From Penelope pileata (taxonomy: Eukaryota; Chordata; Aves; Galliformes; Cracidae): a stretch of 64,000 bases of DNA. Below are positions 62,719 through 64,000 of the stretch, in pieces. Every line of letters starts with the position of its first letter. The first letter of the stretch is position 1. Below the pieces are notes generated by a model. The model was not told the origin of the DNA and searched no databases. It was given only the letters and a program-made list of their open reading frames with translations. A program made the translations under genes and the position numbers. Location: positions 787,187 to 851,186 of the forward strand of contig WBMW01001654.1 in the NCBI GenBank assembly GCA_013396635.1. Reading direction: 5' to 3'.

Positions 62719-64000
62719 GTAAAATTGAGATATTCCGATCATAGAATTTACTATTTTATGGTTGTCTTATAAAACATGTATTTTAACCTGTTCCTAATTT
62801 AGTTTTGCTGTTTAAGTGCCCCAAACAATAGCTTTCTAGTCATTTTGGGTTCTTATTACCTGTTTTAACAACTGCTTCTCTGGAATTAAAAAATCTTTCA
62901 TCCTACTCTTTGACCTTTTTAATTGATGACATAGGTTCCTGCATCATGGATAAAATACCCACTGACGTTAACGGAAAAGTTTTCATTGGCTTGAAAAAGC
63001 TTGTGGATTGGAGTCTCCATATGAAAAATATTTAGTATGTGTGGAACTATTTACAGTAGAACAGTTTGTAGCGATGACTGTCATGCTATTCATGTTACCA
63101 GAAGAGATTATGTGTTTTACGAATGTTATTCGAGTGTGTTTTGCTTCTGCTACACCCTTGTCTCTCTTGTACTTCTGATGTAATGAAGACAGGACTGTAG
63201 CTTCTCTAATATAATAATAGTGTGGTTCAAATGATGAAACTGTCATAGTTAAAATTTGAAACATTCTGGAATGCACTTGGTCTTTTTCATTAAACACTCC
63301 ATCCCTGATCTGAGATGGCGAAAGCATTTCATGACAAGTTTTTCAGCTGTTGAATGCAAAAAGGGACCCAAACCAAAGCCAGTGTTTCATGAGCAGAATC
63401 TGGAGCTAATACTTCTGTACTTGAGGTCCATATAATGAACATGTCTTTATACCTGTATATTGAGGGAAGGAAAATTCCATAGTACTTATACACTGCGTTG
63501 CTTCTGTCATTACTATCAGTTGCATGCACCTCAACAACAGGAAAGTCTATAATCTTTCCATTAAATGGTCCCCAGTGCCAGGACAAGAGGCAATGGAAAT
63601 AAACTGGAAAAAAGGAGTTTTTGTCTAATCAGGAAGCACTTAGTTAATGTGCAGGTGGCTGAGCACTGGCACAGGCTGTCCAGAGAGACTGTGAAGTCTC
63701 CTCCTTGGAGATCTTCAAAAGCTGCCTGGACATGGTTCTGGGCATCCTGCTCTGGGTGTCCTTGCTGGAGCAGGGGTTGGGCCGGATGGACCCAGAGGTC
63801 CCTGTCAACCTCAACCATCCTGCAATTCTGTGAAATGTCATTTAATATTCAATGGTAAGCTCAGACATCTCTCCAAAAACAGAGCCAATGAATTCGCAAT
63901 TAAAAGACCTCAGCGTATGAAAGAATAGCAGTTTCCTATCAAGTGATGCACACGGAAAATGACACATTGCCAGCACAGACTCTTCAGACATATGTCAGTA
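62719..64000 (+). other. MIPOL1: MIPOL1 intron (partial, runs off right edge)
   Basis: Begins GTAAAATTG. Contains one CR1 fragment (63571-63837); otherwise AT-rich sequence with no further exon recognised. Confidence 0.85.
63571..63837 (+). mobile_element. CR1 LINE 3' fragment
   Basis: Shares with the 56150 copy the block CTTGGAGATCTTCAAAAGCT, followed by GCCTGGACATGGTTCTGGGC and ATCCTGCTCTGGGTGTCC, so both come from the same CR1 group. It ends ATCCTGCAATTCTGTGAAAT, close to the CR1 tail. Coding remnants such as EHWHRLSRETVKSP are the ORF2 end. 5'-truncated and inactive. Confidence 0.92.

Noticed and set aside
1..64000. CRISPR arrays, bacterial-type operons, tRNA or rRNA genes
   Set aside because: No repeat-spacer pattern, no tandem coding organisation, and no tRNA B-box with matching A-box; the window is vertebrate nuclear DNA.

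Overview
The window looks like nuclear DNA from a bird. It is AT-rich, gene-poor intronic sequence with sharp CpG islands. CR1 LINE fragments are the main interspersed repeats, and several end in the diagnostic ATTCTATGATTCTATG-type octamer tail. There is no operon structure, no CRISPR array and no tRNA or rRNA that I can support. Galliform is plausible but cannot be proven from this sequence.

Two protein-coding genes are recognisable, arranged head to head as in the human 14q13 block. On the minus strand, the first coding exon of SLC25A21 (mitochondrial 2-oxodicarboxylate carrier) lies at 14277-14343 in a CpG island, and everything from 14276 down to 1 is its first intron. On the plus strand, three short coding exons of MIPOL1 (coiled-coil protein) lie at 44491-44509 (start codon), 59505-59703 and 62583-62718. 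Their splice phases join cleanly into 118 codons that continue past the right edge. Two further CpG islands (17722-18400 and 24448-24750) are the likely MIPOL1 promoter(s); the untranslated first exon(s) cannot be fixed from sequence alone.

Layout: 1-13.8 kb is SLC25A21 intron 1, with an old CR1 piece, a hAT end and a long perfect hairpin. 13.8-14.7 kb is the SLC25A21 promoter and exon 1. 14.7-17.7 kb is intergenic, with a possible minus-strand terminal exon. 17.7-44.4 kb is MIPOL1 5' sequence: CpG islands, an internally deleted hAT transposon with both ends and degenerate target-site duplications, a CTCF motif, an unassigned 172-codon open frame, a decayed processed retrocopy, a 1.2 kb CR1 containing a probable assembly duplication, an LTR-like segment and another CR1. 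44.5-64 kb holds the MIPOL1 coding exons separated by introns with CR1 copies.

The two genes are not known to share a pathway; the link is shared genomic neighbourhood and divergent promoters. I found no convincing new biological system. The most useful items are the small MIPOL1 exons, the hAT element carrying a perfect RFX X-box, a polyadenylated retrocopy (uncommon in birds), two unusually long perfect inverted repeats, and a 397-bp duplication joined by a single N that is probably an assembly error.
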